Shown: piece by piece, positions 44,681 through 53,477 of the stretch
Layout: each line of letters begins with the position of its first letter
Position numbering within the stretch: position 1 is the first letter of the stretch
Origin: Curtanaerobium respiraculi
Lineage (GTDB): Bacteria; Actinomycetota; Coriobacteriia; Coriobacteriales; Eggerthellaceae
Assembly: GCF_024609215.1 (NCBI RefSeq)
Contig: NZ_JANIPD030000042.1
Location: 41,739-105,738 of the forward strand
Direction: 5' to 3'
DNA: 64,000 nt
Position numbers and translations under genes: made by a program
The notes under the pieces: generated by a model
The model's input: the letters and a program-made list of their open reading frames with translations, nothing else
The model's database searches: none
Told to the model about the DNA's origin: nothing

Positions 44681-45988
44681 ATGGACGTGATACGGACATT
44701 CGGCAACATCATAGACTCCCAAGTGGGCAGCCACCCGCTCCGCGCGCGGCGTATCCTCTATGCCGGATGGCGCGCACAGCTGGCGAATCTCACCGTTCAC
44801 GCCGATAAGCGGCTTCCGGCGGCGCGGCGATATGCCGCCCGCGTGGCGATGGGCAAGATCACCCGAGCTCTGAAGCACCCCGAGAAAGCCGCCGCTATCA
44901 GCTTGTTCACGCCGTACGAGCCCCTTCAGACGACGGGCGTCCTACCCTATTCGGTCGAGCAGCTCTCGTGCTTCATCGGCGGCTCGGATGCTGAGAGCGC
45001 CTTCCTCGAGGCGGCCGCGCAAGCCGGGTTCGCCGACACCATGTGCTCGTACCACCGCATCTTCCTCGGCGCGGCGGCGAGCGGCCTGCTCCCCCGGCCC
45101 GCGTTCTGCGTGTACACATCGCTTGCCTGCGATGGGAACCTGATCACCTTCCCCTCCGTGCAGGACCATTTCGACATCCCCGGCTTCTGCCTGGACGTCC
45201 CCTTCGAGCGTAGCGACGATGCCGTCGGCTACGTCGCGCAGGAGATCCGGGATCTCGTGCGGTTCGTGGAGGGTTGCATCGGGCAGGCGATCGACGAATC
45301 CGCCCTGCGTGAAACCGTCGCCCGGGGCTGGCGCAGTGCGCTAGGCTACCGGCGGTTCCTCGACGCCTCGCCCGGACGGCGCCTGCCGGCCGACATGACG
45401 AGTGAGATGTACGCGATCCTCACCAACCACGTGCTCATGGGGTCCCCCGAAACCGAGCGCTTCTGCAGCATGTTGGCGGACGATATGGAATCCGCCCCCG
45501 CAAGCGATGGCTTGCGGCTGCTGTGGCTGCACACCATGCCGTTCTCGCAGGAGCCCTTGATCGAGCGGCTGAATTTCAACGACGACGTGTTCATCACCGC
45601 CAACGACCTCGCCGCCGACCCGATGCTCATCGACGTCGACCCGGACAGGCCCTACGAGGCGATGGCGCGGCGGCTCGTGTATTCCTGCTACAACGGTCCC
45701 GCCAGCGCGCGCACCGAGCGGGCGCTCGACATGGCACGGCGCACGCAGGCGGAGGGCGCCGTGCTCTTCAACCATTGGGGATGCCGCGCGACGCTGGGCG
45801 CGTCGCAGCTTATCAAACAGGATCTGGAGGAAGCGGGGCTGCCCTGCCTGGTGCTGGACGGCGACGGTGCCGACCCCGCGAACCGGAGCGACGGCCAAAC
45901 CAGCACGCGATTCGACGCCTTCATCGAGCTCCTCGGCGCCAAGCGGGAAGAGCGCGCCGGCGCGGCGGACGAGGGGAGCGCCCGGTGA
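44681..45988 (+). CDS. 2-hydroxyacyl-CoA dehydratase family subunit (HgdB-like)
   Basis: This 435-aa protein matches the D-component fold of 2-hydroxyacyl-CoA dehydratases: FTPYEPLQTTGVLPYS at the start of the catalytic region, cysteines in MCSYHR and LACDGN, and GFCLDVPF. These cysteines normally bind an oxygen-sensitive [4Fe-4S] cluster used for radical dehydration after reduction by an ATP-driven activase. Its TGA overlaps the GTG of the next gene, so the two are coupled subunits. No CoA transferase is nearby, so the substrate is open, and a double-cubane-type reductase is an alternative. Confidence 0.85.
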   Translation: MDVIRTFGNIIDSQVGSHPLRARRILYAGWRAQLANLTVHADKRLPAARRYAARVAMGKITRALKHPEKAAAISLFTPYEPLQTTGVLPYSVEQLSCFIGGSDAESAFLEAAAQAGFADTMCSYHRIFLGAAASGLLPRPAFCVYTSLACDGNLITFPSVQDHFDIPGFCLDVPFERSDDAVGYVAQEIRDLVRFVEGCIGQAIDESALRETVARGWRSALGYRRFLDASPGRRLPADMTSEMYAILTNHVLMGSPETERFCSMLADDMESAPASDGLRLLWLHTMPFSQEPLIERLNFNDDVFITANDLAADPMLIDVDPDRPYEAMARRLVYSCYNGPASARTERALDMARRTQAEGAVLFNHWGCRATLGASQLIKQDLEEAGLPCLVLDGDGADPANRSDGQTSTRFDAFIELLGAKREERAGAADEGSAR

Positions 45989-47652
45989 GAACGGTCTGCA
46001 AATACACGCCGAACGAGCTGTTCGCGGGATTCGGCACGACCTGCACCGTGCTCGATGGGATGGCGCACGATCTCGACGAGTCGGATTCGATGGCCCATGC
46101 CAACCTCTGCGGATTCGGCAAGACCCTCATCCAAACCTCGCTCCGAGGCGAGGCGGAGCCGCTGCTGCTGGTGAACTGCTGCGACACGATGCGGCGCGCC
46201 TACGACGTCATCGTGCATGCCGTAACGGGTCCCGGAGGCGGGAAGAGGCCGTTCACCTACCTCATGGAACTCCCCCATACCTGCAGCCCCTGCCAGATCG
46301 AGGCGTTCGCCCACGAGCTCAAGCACCTCAAGGACGCCTACGCCCGGGCAACCGGGCTGACCTTCGACCTTGCCGCCTGCCAGGCCGCCTTCGCGCCCCG
46401 CCATGCAATCGAGGAACCCTACGTGGGCATCATGGGGGTGCGTTGCGGCCGCGAGCTCGAGCAGTTCATCCGCCGCACGTTCGACATGCCCGTCACCAAC
46501 CTCACCTGCACGGGCAACCGTTCGCCGCATATGGATTCCGCCGCGCTGGAAACCGATGACGAGGACGCGTTCTTCGCCGCGTACGCCCAGGCTCTTCTGG
46601 GGCAGATCCCCTGCATGCGCATGCATGACACGACCGGCAGGCGGGCGCTCTTCGAAGATCCGCGGCTCCGGGCGGTGATTTACCATTGCATGAAGTTCTG
46701 CGACTTCTACGGACCTGAATACGCCCAGTTCAAACGCCATTCATCCCTCCCCCTGCTTCGAATCGAGTCTGATTTCACCTTGCAAAGCTCCGAACAGCTG
46801 CACACGCGCATCGAGGCGTTCGCGGAAACCATCGCCCCGAAAAAGGACGCTTCAGCCCCGAAGGCGCGCTCGAGCGGAACGACCTACGTCGCCGGGATCG
46901 ACAGCGGGTCGACAAGCACCGATGTCGTCATATTGGACGAGATGGGCGCCGTGGTCGCTTCCGCTATCATCCCCACCGGGGGCGGAGCGCAGAAGAGCGC
47001 CGAGGAATGCCTTTCGCACGCGCTTGCGCAGGCGGGCATATCCCGCACGGCGATCCGCTCCGTCGTTTCGACCGGATATGGCCGCTCCTATATCGACGAG
47101 GGGGATGATTCCGTCACGGAGATCACCTGCCATGCCAAAGGAGCCCATTCGATCGACCCCTCGGTGCGCACCATCATCGACATCGGCGGCCAGGACAGCA
47201 AAGTCATCCGCATCGACAACGCGGGCAACGTCCAGGACTTCGCGATGAACGATAAATGCGCTGCGGGAACGGGGCGCTTCCTGGAGATGATGGCGCGCGC
47301 CCTGGATCTGCCGCTCGAAGAGATGAGCCGCATGGGCGTCGACCACAAGGAGGACATCGTCATCTCCAGCATGTGCTCGGTCTTCGCCGAATCCGAGGTG
47401 GTCAACCTGGTTGCCCAGAACCGCGCCATCCCCGACATCGTCTGGGGCATCGACAATTCCGTCGCGAACAAGATCGGCACGCTCGTCCGGCGCGTGGGAG
47501 GACGGGAATCCTACATGATGACGGGAGGCGTGGCTCAGAACGCGGGCGTCGTTCGCGCGATCGAGCGGAAGCTCGGTTGCAAAGTGCACGTAAGCGAAAG
47601 CGCGCAACTCTGCGGCGCCCTCGGCGCAGCCCTCTTCGCGCTCGAACGATAA
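45985..47652 (+). CDS. 2-hydroxyacyl-CoA dehydratase subunit fused to its CoA-activase
   Basis: This 555-aa fusion has an N-terminal dehydratase subunit (about 1-285, cysteines in TTCTV, NLCGFG and NCCDTMRR) and a C-terminal BadF/BadG/HgdC-type ATPase activase (about 300-555). The activase has the ASKHA phosphate loop GIDSGSTSTD and cluster cysteines Cys425 (KCAAGTG) and Cys464 (SSMCSVF), spaced 39 residues as in HgdC. Normally the activase is a separate homodimer; here each dimer would carry two dehydratase subunits. GTG start 45985 overlaps the upstream stop. A terminator follows. Confidence 0.88.
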   Translation: MRTVCKYTPNELFAGFGTTCTVLDGMAHDLDESDSMAHANLCGFGKTLIQTSLRGEAEPLLLVNCCDTMRRAYDVIVHAVTGPGGGKRPFTYLMELPHTCSPCQIEAFAHELKHLKDAYARATGLTFDLAACQAAFAPRHAIEEPYVGIMGVRCGRELEQFIRRTFDMPVTNLTCTGNRSPHMDSAALETDDEDAFFAAYAQALLGQIPCMRMHDTTGRRALFEDPRLRAVIYHCMKFCDFYGPEYAQFKRHSSLPLLRIESDFTLQSSEQLHTRIEAFAETIAPKKDASAPKARSSGTTYVAGIDSGSTSTDVVILDEMGAVVASAIIPTGGGAQKSAEECLSHALAQAGISRTAIRSVVSTGYGRSYIDEGDDSVTEITCHAKGAHSIDPSVRTIIDIGGQDSKVIRIDNAGNVQDFAMNDKCAAGTGRFLEMMARALDLPLEEMSRMGVDHKEDIVISSMCSVFAESEVVNLVAQNRAIPDIVWGIDNSVANKIGTLVRRVGGRESYMMTGGVAQNAGVVRAIERKLGCKVHVSESAQLCGALGAALFALER

Positions 47653-47681
47653 CTCCCGGACAGGCTGCGGCGTGCGGGGCG

Positions 47682-47703
47682 CAAGGCTGCGGCCTTGTTT
47701 TTT
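47682..47703 (+). terminator. Rho-independent terminator of dehydratase operon
   Basis: CAAGGC and GCCTTG form a 6-bp stem around TGCG, followed by six T residues. It lies 30 bp after the activase-fusion stop. Confidence 0.75.
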
Positions 47704-47758
47704 CGCAGCTCCCCTTCACGCGAGTGAGTGGGAATAGCCGATTTAGGGCATAACTAAC

Positions 47759-47920
47759 CTAGGGAACCGCTGATATATTCCGCCAGCCCAGGAACGACAT
47801 GCTGGCGCCGGAACGGCTCGATCCTCGTTCGCGCACGTCAGTGCGCTCGCTCGCCTTTCGCCGCCCTGGCACTCAGCCTGCCGTCCCCGGCCAAGGCGGA
47901 ATTAATCAGTGTTTCCCTAG
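47759..47920. mobile_element. MITE-like element with ~26-bp terminal inverted repeats
   Basis: The left end begins CTAGGGAACCGCTGAT and ends in ATTCCGCC; the right end is its inverse with about four mismatches. The ~110-bp interior is GC-rich with secondary structure and no open frame. The ends look like insertion-sequence termini. A clear target duplication is not visible. Confidence 0.55.
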
Positions 47921-47989
47921 CCATCCTAATGGGTGCGCACAAAAGGCAAGCATACGCCGACAGCGGGATCATCGCTGCCGGCGTTCTGG

Positions 47990-48041
47990 GTTAAACCTCG
48001 CTAGGCCGTGCTAAGCGCAAAGTTAACGGGAAATCCATAAT
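47990..48041 (+). repeat. Dispersed ~52-bp repeat, copy 1
   Basis: GTTAAACCTCGCTAGGCC at the start and TAAGCGCAAA in the middle are shared with the copy at 55237-55288 in the same orientation; differences are mostly single bases. It lies 70 bp after the MITE-like element. No coding content is evident between 47921 and 48349. Confidence 0.55.
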
Positions 48042-48349
48042 CGCGAAACACAATGTCTATTACTTTTCAAGCTATGGCGTTGCGCAGACAAGACGACAAC
48101 TCCCTTAGGAACATCAACAAATCGATAGTTGCGCTAACCAATAAAAGACATAAGCACTACGAGAGCCTCCTGCAAGAAATGAAACATGCCGTCTGATACC
48201 TCAAACGGCAATAATGCCGTTGCCCCATCATGGATAACTGCATTCGATGCAGAACTCGGCTGATTTCTACAGGTTGTCGATAGCCTCGGAAAATTCATCA
48301 ATAACAAAAGAATCGAAACTGTCGTTTCGCCCGCCCTCATCGAGAGACG

Positions 48350-49315
48350 CTAGCCTCGACGGCCCCTCGGCGTCACTCCGAACGCCTTGCGGTACGCCTT
48401 GTGGAAGTTGCTGGTGGAGGCGTAGCCGACAGTCCCCGCAACCTCGTCCACCGTCATGTCGGTGCGCTCGAGCAGCAGCCTCGCACCATCCATGCGCGCC
48501 GCTGCCACGTGCTCACGAAACGTCACGCCCGTCTCTCGGCTCAGCAGGGCCGACACGTAGTTTGGATGGTAGCCGAACTCGCACGCCAGACCTTTCAGCG
48601 TAACGTTTCCAAGGTGCGAGCGGATATAACCGACCATAGCCGCCGAGGGTTTCTGCGGGGCGGAATTCTTCGGGGCCTCCTGGCGCAGCTGGCGAGCGGC
48701 CATCTGCGCCAGCGTGAGCGCCATGGACTTGAGAACCTGTTGACTGCCTATACCGGCCCGCGCGTACTCGACGGCCATGAGCTCGATCAGCTCGCGAAAC
48801 CCGCTCGACGCGGCGGGGTGCAGGTGCCGGAAGCTGTCCGCGAAGGCGTCGCGGGCGGGCTCCAGGTAGAAGCGCAGCAGCTCCTCGTCGACCGAGAGCT
48901 GCGGCAGGAACTCGCGGTAGAACACCTCGGCGCGTATGAGCACGCCGACGATGGTTACCTTGCGCTCCGGGTTGCCGCGCAGGGCGTAGCCGCCGAAGGA
49001 CTGGCTCGCGTAGAGCTCGCCCTCGCGCACGGTGATGCGGTTGTAGCGGTCCCGGCTGAGCGCGTCGTAGTTGCCGTCGTAGGCGTAGTTGTAGAAGAAG
49101 TAGCTCTGCCGGTGGAAGCGCTCGTGGATGTGCTGACCCCGGAAGACGCACACCGCCACGTTCTCGTCGGCGCCGGTGCGCCAGTAGAAGGTCTCCTCGG
49201 TGCCTGGGTCCTGGGGACGACCCTCGATCTCGTGGTAGGTCCAATCGATGTCCGCGAACTGATCGGCTAGCTGCCGCAGCGCCTCGTCAACCGCAGCCCG
49301 GTAATCCTTTGCCAT
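48350..49315 (-). CDS. AraC-family transcriptional regulator
   Basis: This 321-aa protein has a C-terminal double helix-turn-helix typical of AraC (VTLKGLACEFGYHPNYVSAL, then TVDEVAGTVGYASTSNFHKA) and an N-terminal sensor domain of about 215 residues that I cannot assign. GGAGG precedes ATG 49315. It is divergent from the iron alcohol dehydrogenase, 119 bp away, and so probably controls that gene, perhaps in response to an alcohol or aldehyde. Confidence 0.9.
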   Translation of the reverse strand: MAKDYRAAVDEALRQLADQFADIDWTYHEIEGRPQDPGTEETFYWRTGADENVAVCVFRGQHIHERFHRQSYFFYNYAYDGNYDALSRDRYNRITVREGELYASQSFGGYALRGNPERKVTIVGVLIRAEVFYREFLPQLSVDEELLRFYLEPARDAFADSFRHLHPAASSGFRELIELMAVEYARAGIGSQQVLKSMALTLAQMAARQLRQEAPKNSAPQKPSAAMVGYIRSHLGNVTLKGLACEFGYHPNYVSALLSRETGVTFREHVAAARMDGARLLLERTDMTVDEVAGTVGYASTSNFHKAYRKAFGVTPRGRRG

Positions 49316-49434
49316 ACCCACCTCCAAAATCTTAAGTTACGACGCATTATAACTTTACACCGGGCGTTGGAAGCGCTGCGTCGCGCTGGGAGAATGGGAC
49401 CCGTAGACAAAAGGCAAATCGATAGGAACCGGCC

Positions 49435-50595
49435 ATGATAGAGAAGTTCGTGTACGACATGCCCACCCGCGTCCTGTTCGGGTCGGGGTCCCTGAAGTCC
49501 CTGCACGAGGAGGACCTGCCCGGGAAGAAGGCGCTCGTCTGCATCAGCGAGGGCGGGTCGATGAAGCGCCACGGCCAGCTCGACGCCCTGGTGGCGGAGC
49601 TGGACGCTGCAGGCGTGCAGCACCTGCTGTTCGACCGCGTGCGCCCCAACCCCGAGGCCGCGAACGTGGACGACGCCGCCAAAATGGCCATGGAGAACGG
49701 ATGTGACTTCATTATCGCGCTCGGCGGTGGCTCGGTCATGGACGCCGCCAAGGCCATAGCGATCGTCGCGGCAAACGACGGCTCCTGCTGGGACTACAGC
49801 CCGTCTGCCACGGGCGGCAAGCAGGCGCCCGAGAACCCGGCGCTGCCGCTGGTCGCCGTCACGACGAGCGCGGGCACGGGCAGCGAGGTGGACATGTGGT
49901 CGGTCATCAGCAACGACGCCACCGAGGAGAAGACGGGCTACCCGACGATCTTCCCGACCATCTCGGTCGTCGACCCCGACCTCATGATGAGCGTGCCCGC
50001 GACCTTCACCGCCTGGCAGGGCATGGATGCCTTCTTCCACGCCGCCGAGAGCGTCATCAACGTCAACGAGCACGTGGTGGGGGAGATGTTCGCGCTCAAA
50101 GCCATCGAGCTCATCGCGAAGTACCTGCCGCGCGCCGTCGCTGACGGGAGCGACGGGGAGGCGCGCGCCAACATGGCGATCGCCAACACGCTGGCGGGCT
50201 ACTACATGCTCTGCACCTCCGAGCACACCATGGAGCATGCCCTCGGAAGCGCGCATCCCGGGCTCGTCCACGGCGCCGGGCTCATCATGATCAGCCACGA
50301 GTACTTCAGGTTCTTCGCCGACCGAAAGGCATGCGAGGAGCAGATGGCCAAGATGGCGCGCGCCATGGGCGTCGAGGGCGCGACGGGTGGCGCGGACTTC
50401 GTGGCCGCGCTCGACAGGCTCATCACGGACGTGCGCTGCGCCGACCTGAAGATGAGCGACTACGGCATCGCGGAAGACGAGCTGCCCACCACCGTGCAGA
50501 AGTACCACGAGGTCTGGGGCGGCAACAACGACGCCGACCCCGTCAAGCTGACCGACGAGGACGTGCTAGGAATCTACCAGCGGTCCTACCGCTAA
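49435..50595 (+). CDS. Iron-containing (group III) alcohol dehydrogenase
   Basis: This 386-aa enzyme interconverts alcohols and aldehydes with NAD(P)H. Visible features are the GGGSVMDAAKAIA nucleotide region, SAGTGSEV, and metal ligands in GMDAFFHAAES and SEHTMEHALG with HPGLVHG. It resembles the butanol dehydrogenase (BdhA/YqhD-like) branch. It starts 119 bp from a divergent AraC regulator and is followed after 47 bp by a flavin reductase-like gene. Confidence 0.93.
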   Translation: MIEKFVYDMPTRVLFGSGSLKSLHEEDLPGKKALVCISEGGSMKRHGQLDALVAELDAAGVQHLLFDRVRPNPEAANVDDAAKMAMENGCDFIIALGGGSVMDAAKAIAIVAANDGSCWDYSPSATGGKQAPENPALPLVAVTTSAGTGSEVDMWSVISNDATEEKTGYPTIFPTISVVDPDLMMSVPATFTAWQGMDAFFHAAESVINVNEHVVGEMFALKAIELIAKYLPRAVADGSDGEARANMAIANTLAGYYMLCTSEHTMEHALGSAHPGLVHGAGLIMISHEYFRFFADRKACEEQMAKMARAMGVEGATGGADFVAALDRLITDVRCADLKMSDYGIAEDELPTTVQKYHEVWGGNNDADPVKLTDEDVLGIYQRSYR

Positions 50596-50642
50596 GAAGT
50601 CGTTTTGCGGCAAAAACATCGACGAAGAAAGGAACTCTGACC

Positions 50643-51041
50643 ATGAGGGAAATCACCGACAAGCACGAGATCGAGGCCGAGCAGGCGTCCGCCCTGCCCC
50701 GCCTGGTGAACGACTGGGCGCTCATCACCGCCGGCGGCAAGGACGACTACAACACCATGACGATCGCCTGGGGGTCGATGGGCGACATGTTCTGGGAGCC
50801 AACCTTGGACGCATACGTGAGCCCGAGTCGCTACACCTACGGCTTCATGGAGGAGAACGACTGGTTCACCGTGAGCCTGTTCCCCGCCGAATACCGCCCC
50901 GACCTGCAGGTCCTGGGCAGCAAGTCGGGGCGCGACGGCGACAAGGTGGCTCTGACCAAGCTCACCCCCGTCGAGGTCGAGCACGGGATGACCATAGAGG
51001 GCAAGGCCTCGAGCATTTCAGGAGAAACCCCGCTTGGATAA
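50643..51041 (+). pseudogene. Flavin reductase-like protein, C-terminally truncated
   Basis: The frame has 132 residues of the flavin reductase-like (FMN-binding split barrel) family: LITAGGKDDYNTMTIAWGSM and YTYGFMEENDWFTVSLFP are typical. Family members are about 180-190 aa; here the match ends after VEHGMTIEG and a dozen unrelated residues lead to a stop, so the last beta strands are lost. AAAGGA precedes the ATG. The break coincides with the start of the inverted AbiE module, suggesting truncation by insertion. Activity is doubtful. Confidence 0.72.
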
Positions 51042-51086
51042 CCATGTGCTCCCTGACCGCGAAATGGATTCCCTGCGCTCGGACTA

Positions 51087-51928
51087 CTATTTCGATGCGT
51101 CGATTCTCGCGATGAGGTCGTTGGCCCATGCGACCGCATCGTCCGCGGACGCGAGAACGCTCAGCCCTTCGGAATCCATGGCATACGCCTCATCCCATCC
51201 TTCGCGCTTCACTAGCTTCGGCGGCCATTCTTGACGCTTCCTGTACGCAAAGAGCCGCACGCATACGCTCCTAGTGAACACCAGGTCGATGTCCCCGTTC
51301 GCCATCATCACCTGCAAGTCAACAAGGTCGCGTGGCCGATCGCCGCCTGTGACGGCATGCAGTTTCTGGGCAACCTGATATGCAGGCATCATGAGCGGAG
51401 CAGGACCGGGCGCGGGAAGTCCGACAGAATCGAAAATGCCCGACACGTCATCTGGCTCAATCCAGTCCGCCTCATCCGCGTCGCCGATTTCGTTGAAGCC
51501 GACCTCGAGTGGAACCGTGCACCATGGTTTTCCTAGATACGAGAGCTTCACATCGAACGGCTGCATCACGTACTCCTCAGGAACATCCTTGGGATGCGCG
51601 GGCTCGCGAGGGATCACCATTCCGTAAAAACCTTGGGTTATAGGCCAAAACCTTCCCAGCCCTTCTCGAGCGAGCCGTTCAATTTACGCGCGTACTCGGT
51701 TGCCTCCATGGCTGTCGCCGTGTCCAAATCGGTCGTGAACCTTGTCGACGCATCGCCTAGGCGCATCTTTATTGCACTGCCGCCCTTTACAACCCCATCG
51801 GGCAGCAGCGACGCCACAATTGCGTTCGCCATGAGCGTGCGTACCTCCAGGTATTTACGAGGCGAGTTACCGCACGCTCGGCGGATGGCGGCATCGAGGT
51901 TGCGCATGCTGTTAGGCCGCTTCGTCAT
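51087..51928 (-). pseudogene. AbiEii-type nucleotidyltransferase toxin, frame-broken by 20-bp insertion
   Basis: The gene is split into an N-terminal piece (51638-51928) with the nucleotidyltransferase motif GGSAIKMR and D67/D69 (TTDLDT) and a C-terminal piece (51087-51620). Removing the 20 bases 51635-51654, which duplicate the adjacent AAAACCTT, restores one frame reading GWEGFYGMVIP across the junction. AbiEii is the toxin of type IV AbiE abortive-infection systems. It overlaps AbiEi by 4 bp. As it stands the toxin is inactive unless frameshifting occurs. Confidence 0.85.
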
Positions 51929-52452
51929 CCTTCAATCCTCTTCTTTAGCTCGTCGCGCTCATCGCTGTTAATGTACCCGAATCGAAGAGCCTCGTCGGCG
52001 GCCTCCGCGGCACGCTTGCGTCCGATCGCCCCAGCGGAATCTACAATCGCGTCAGCGACGCGCTGGCAGGGAACGCCTTCGCAGAACGTCTTCTTCGCAC
52101 TCCCCGTAGCACTCACTACGTGAAAACCCTTTCCAAGGTTTTTTCTCACCCTGCGAGGCGTCGCTACCCACATCCTTCCCGGATTAGTAGGCGCCAGCTT
52201 GAGCAGGGCAACCACGGACTCGCCGTACAGATAGGCATCAGGACCTACACTTTTGACCGCAGCCGCATAAGGGGAGGCTTCTTGATATGGCCAAACGGGA
52301 ATCCGATAGACACCCCACCCCACGCGTTCGAGCCTGCCACGCCTCGCGTACTGCACGAGTTCCGCGTTGGAACACCCCAACACGCGAGCTTCCGCAGACG
52401 TGATGAGCCCGAAGTCGTCTGTTGCATCGTATATGTCATCAATCTTTGTCAT
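51925..52452 (-). CDS. AbiEi-like antitoxin with N-terminal HTH
   Basis: This 175-aa protein has a winged-helix N-terminus (LITSAEARVLGCSNAELVQY) and the AbiEi C-terminal domain (GWGVYRIPVWP, SALLYG-like YLYGESVVALL). AbiEi neutralises AbiEii and represses the operon by binding inverted repeats at the promoter. A perfect 13-bp inverted repeat lies at its start codon. There is no Shine-Dalgarno sequence and the -10 (TATACT) is 6 bp from the ATG, so the mRNA may be leaderless. Confidence 0.85.
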   Translation of the reverse strand: MTKIDDIYDATDDFGLITSAEARVLGCSNAELVQYARRGRLERVGWGVYRIPVWPYQEASPYAAAVKSVGPDAYLYGESVVALLKLAPTNPGRMWVATPRRVRKNLGKGFHVVSATGSAKKTFCEGVPCQRVADAIVDSAGAIGRKRAAEAADEALRFGYINSDERDELKKRIEG

Positions 52453-52488
52453 GCCAAAAGTATAGCGTATTCATAATACTTTTGGCAT
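52451..52488 (-). promoter_or_regulatory. AbiEi operator: 13-bp inverted repeats
   Basis: ATGCCAAAAGTAT and ATACTTTTGGCAT flank 12 bp; the left arm includes the start codon of AbiEi and the minus-strand -10 TATACT. It fits the negative autoregulation known for AbiEi antitoxins. Confidence 0.75.
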
Positions 52489-52907
52489 ATAATTTACATG
52501 TTAAATGATTGATTCGGAGAAAATCGGGTCAAAAACAACCACCTGCAGTCACTCCTCCTGGGAAAACGGGGAATGACTCGCCAAAGCTGGCGACGGTTGG
52601 CGGGATTTGGCGCTATCTGAAAATCATTCCTCACCCTTTTGAATCAAGGGCTGATTCGGGATTGATTCGGATGAGACAGTGCCATATGGACCAGATGGCA
52701 CCATATGGAATCAGGTAGAACCTCAGGGACAAGGTGCGTCACTGAGTGGGAATGAGATTTTGAGATGCACTACAACGCATAGCGTTTCAATGCATCGCTG
52801 CGGCACGATTTGAAAAGGATGAATGGGCAACGTAGGCCAGCCTCCAAGCGGCGGCCTGCTCGATTTCATAGCCGACACCGCGCCGCGCGCCGCGCCCCAT
52901 CCCCATC
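52489..52907. other. Gene-free stretch with short TGATTCGG repeats
   Basis: No gene or RNA is supportable. The octamer TGATTCGG or near copies occur three times (about 52513, 52657, 52667), and ACCATATGG/GCCATATGG occur close together at about 52681-52708. It probably contains the right boundary of the AbiE insertion. Confidence 0.35.
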
Positions 52908-53348
52908 CTAGTATCGATTGATGCGCGCAATCTTGGGCGGAAGTTCCTCAACCGGCATGTTCTTGGGCGTGTCGCAGGTGCCGCTCTCGGCGGCGACGTC
53001 GTAGAACCAACACTTGTAGTAGATGAAGTCGCGCGCGAGCTTGAGATCGTCGATCTGCTCGTCGATCGCCTTCAGGCGCTCGTTCACGATCTCGCGGCGG
53101 CGCTCTGTGGTGGAATCGCCCTCTCGGTGCAGGTCGATACATTCCTTGATTTCGGCGATCGGCATGCCCGATGCTTTCAGGCGCCCGATGAAACGCGCCC
53201 ATTCCAGATCGTCTTCTGCGTAGACGCGCATGCTGCCCTGGCTGCGCGCCACATCCGGGAACAGCCCCCCCTTGCCATAGTAGCGCAGCGTGCTGGCGGG
53301 CATGCCCAGCTCTGCGCTCGCCTCGCCGATGGTGTAGACCTTCTCCAT
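52908..53348 (-). CDS. MerR-family regulator
   Basis: This 146-aa protein has an N-terminal MerR HTH (YTIGEASAELGMPASTLRYY) and a C-terminal coiled coil (NERLKAIDEQIDDLKLARDF). It resembles the branch that controls aldo/keto reductases. ATG 53348 follows AAAGGGCGG; an upstream in-frame ATG lacks one. It is divergent from an aldo/keto reductase whose promoter has the long spacer expected for MerR activation. Cysteines are few, so it need not bind metal. Confidence 0.9.
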   Translation of the reverse strand: MEKVYTIGEASAELGMPASTLRYYGKGGLFPDVARSQGSMRVYAEDDLEWARFIGRLKASGMPIAEIKECIDLHREGDSTTERRREIVNERLKAIDEQIDDLKLARDFIYYKCWFYDVAAESGTCDTPKNMPVEELPPKIARINRY

Positions 53349-53391
53349 TCCCGCCCTTTCGAAAGCTTGGAAACTTTTTCGAGAAATATTA

Positions 53392-53422
53392 TTGACTTGA
53401 ACCATGGTTTAAGGTCAAGAAT
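53392..53422 (+). promoter_or_regulatory. MerR-type promoter with 19-bp spacer
   Basis: A -35 TTGACT and a -10 AAGAAT are separated by 19 bp, and the spacer holds an inverted repeat centred on CCATGG. Long spacers with a central dyad are the mark of promoters activated by MerR regulators through DNA distortion. Confidence 0.7.
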
Positions 53423-53477
53423 CTTTTTCAGTGTTATCAAGCAACTGCAAAAACATACGGCAAAAGGAATATAAGAA

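Noticed and set aside
48134-48340. Minus-strand 68-codon frame upstream of the AraC gene region
   Set aside because: No good start signal or family; composition does not resemble the neighbours, so I could not support it as a gene.
52509-52720. CRISPR-like short repeats (TGATTCGG)
   Set aside because: Copies are only 8 bp, irregularly spaced and have no unique spacers or cas genes nearby.
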